From Sphingomonas pituitosa NBRC 102491 (GTDB taxonomy: Bacteria; Pseudomonadota; Alphaproteobacteria; Sphingomonadales; Sphingomonadaceae), in assembly GCF_001598435.1 (NCBI RefSeq), contig NZ_BCYY01000004.1:62001-126000 (forward strand): DNA of 64,000 bases. The letters are read 5' to 3'. Shown piece after piece: positions 63,731 through 64,000 of the stretch. Within the stretch, counting starts at the first letter, position 1. Each line of letters starts with the position of its first letter. The notes below the pieces were generated by a model. That model was not told the origin of the DNA and did not search any database. It saw only the letters and a program-made list of their open reading frames with translations. The translations under genes were made by a program, and so were the position numbers.

Positions 63731-64000
63731 ATGACCGCGAAACGTACCGGGGGCAGGATCCTCGTCGACAATCTGGTGGCACAGGGCTGCGACCGGATCT
63801 TCCATGTGCCGGGCGAAAGCTTCCTCGCCGTGCTCGACGCGCTGCACGACGAGCCGAGCATCGATCTCGTGACCTGCCGCCAGGAAGGCGGCGCAGCGTT
63901 CATGGCCTGCGCCGACGGCGCGATGACCGGGCGGCCGGGCGTGTGCTTCGTCACCCGCGGCCCCGGTGCCACCAACGCCAGCATCGGCGTGCACGTTGCC
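63731..64000 (+). CDS. Thiamine-diphosphate-dependent enzyme (acetolactate-synthase-like), 5' part
   Basis: The first 90 codons of a gene cut by the window edge. GGRILVDNLVAQGCDRIFHVPGESFLAVLDAL and TCRQEGGAAFMACADGAMTG, with the cofactor-activating glutamate in the first motif, are the N-terminal PYR domain of ThDP enzymes of the acetolactate synthase, benzoylformate decarboxylase or glyoxylate carboligase type. The exact reaction cannot be told from this part. Confidence 0.85.
   Translation, partial: MTAKRTGGRILVDNLVAQGCDRIFHVPGESFLAVLDALHDEPSIDLVTCRQEGGAAFMACADGAMTGRPGVCFVTRGPGATNASIGVHVA

Noticed and set aside
1..64000. tRNA or rRNA genes, CRISPR arrays, prophage or integrase genes
   Set aside because: I looked through the gaps on both strands and saw no cloverleaf, no regular repeat-spacer array and no phage or integrase motif. 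A tRNA or CRISPR program run would confirm this.

Overview
This is high-GC alphaproteobacterial DNA from a sphingomonad, almost certainly a sphingan-producing Sphingomonas (the S-88 / S. elodea / ATCC 53159 type). The reason is a nearly complete sphingan exopolysaccharide locus at about 16.8-44.6 kb, in the gene order spsG-S-R-Q-I-K-L-J-F-D-C-E, two genes formerly called urf32/urf26, atrD-atrB-spsB, then rmlACBD. GTC-ATCCCGGC palindromic repeats, PEPxxWA-type sorting signals and a PhoK-type phosphatase fit the same lineage.

Layout. 0.2-4.2 kb (+): a valine-degradation block of isobutyryl-CoA dehydrogenase, 3-hydroxyisobutyryl-CoA hydrolase, enoyl-CoA hydratase and 3-hydroxyisobutyrate dehydrogenase. 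4.3-9.1 kb: a DsbD/ScsB-like thiol reductase, a PhoK-like alkaline phosphatase and a secreted beta-helix protein. 9.25-12.65 kb (+): ATP-grasp, alpha-E and transglutaminase genes, a predicted but uncharacterised peptide-ligase set. 12.7-16.7 kb (-): Bpt aminoacyltransferase, a GT1 glycosyltransferase and an archaeal/eukaryotic-type prolyl-tRNA synthetase.

16.8-44.6 kb: sphingan locus. SpsB starts the lipid-linked repeat unit; SpsK, SpsL and SpsQ extend it; SpsS flips it; SpsG polymerises it; SpsC/SpsE and SpsD control chain length and export, with the SpsF outer-membrane barrel. RmlACBD make dTDP-L-rhamnose. Inside the locus sits a full exosortase-V sorting system (XrtV, EpsI-domain partner, small accessory membrane protein, PEP-CTERM target). 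A HlyB/HlyD-like type I exporter (AtrB/AtrD) is also there and may secrete the leaderless beta-helix protein SpsR. Read together, the locus has the same parts list as XrtA/EpsH-type exosortase EPS loci, which I regard as the main observation of the window.

44.6-50.4 kb: an SGNH hydrolase and acyltransferase pair next to rmlD (candidate polymer acylation genes), an EamA transporter, a DUF938-type methyltransferase, a CcdC-like membrane protein and a dipeptidyl peptidase IV. 50.6-55.6 kb (-): glycine cleavage operon gcvT-H-PA-PB behind a tandem glycine riboswitch. 55.8-58.9 kb: a lipoprotein, then ispH, thrB and rnhA (+). 58.9-60.5 kb: three unrecognised small genes. 60.6-62.8 kb (-): scoA and scoB with a lipoprotein HAD phosphatase wedged between them. 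63.06 kb to the end: a small outer-membrane barrel with a clear terminator, then the start of a ThDP-dependent enzyme cut by the window edge. No tRNA, rRNA, CRISPR array, IS element or prophage was seen.
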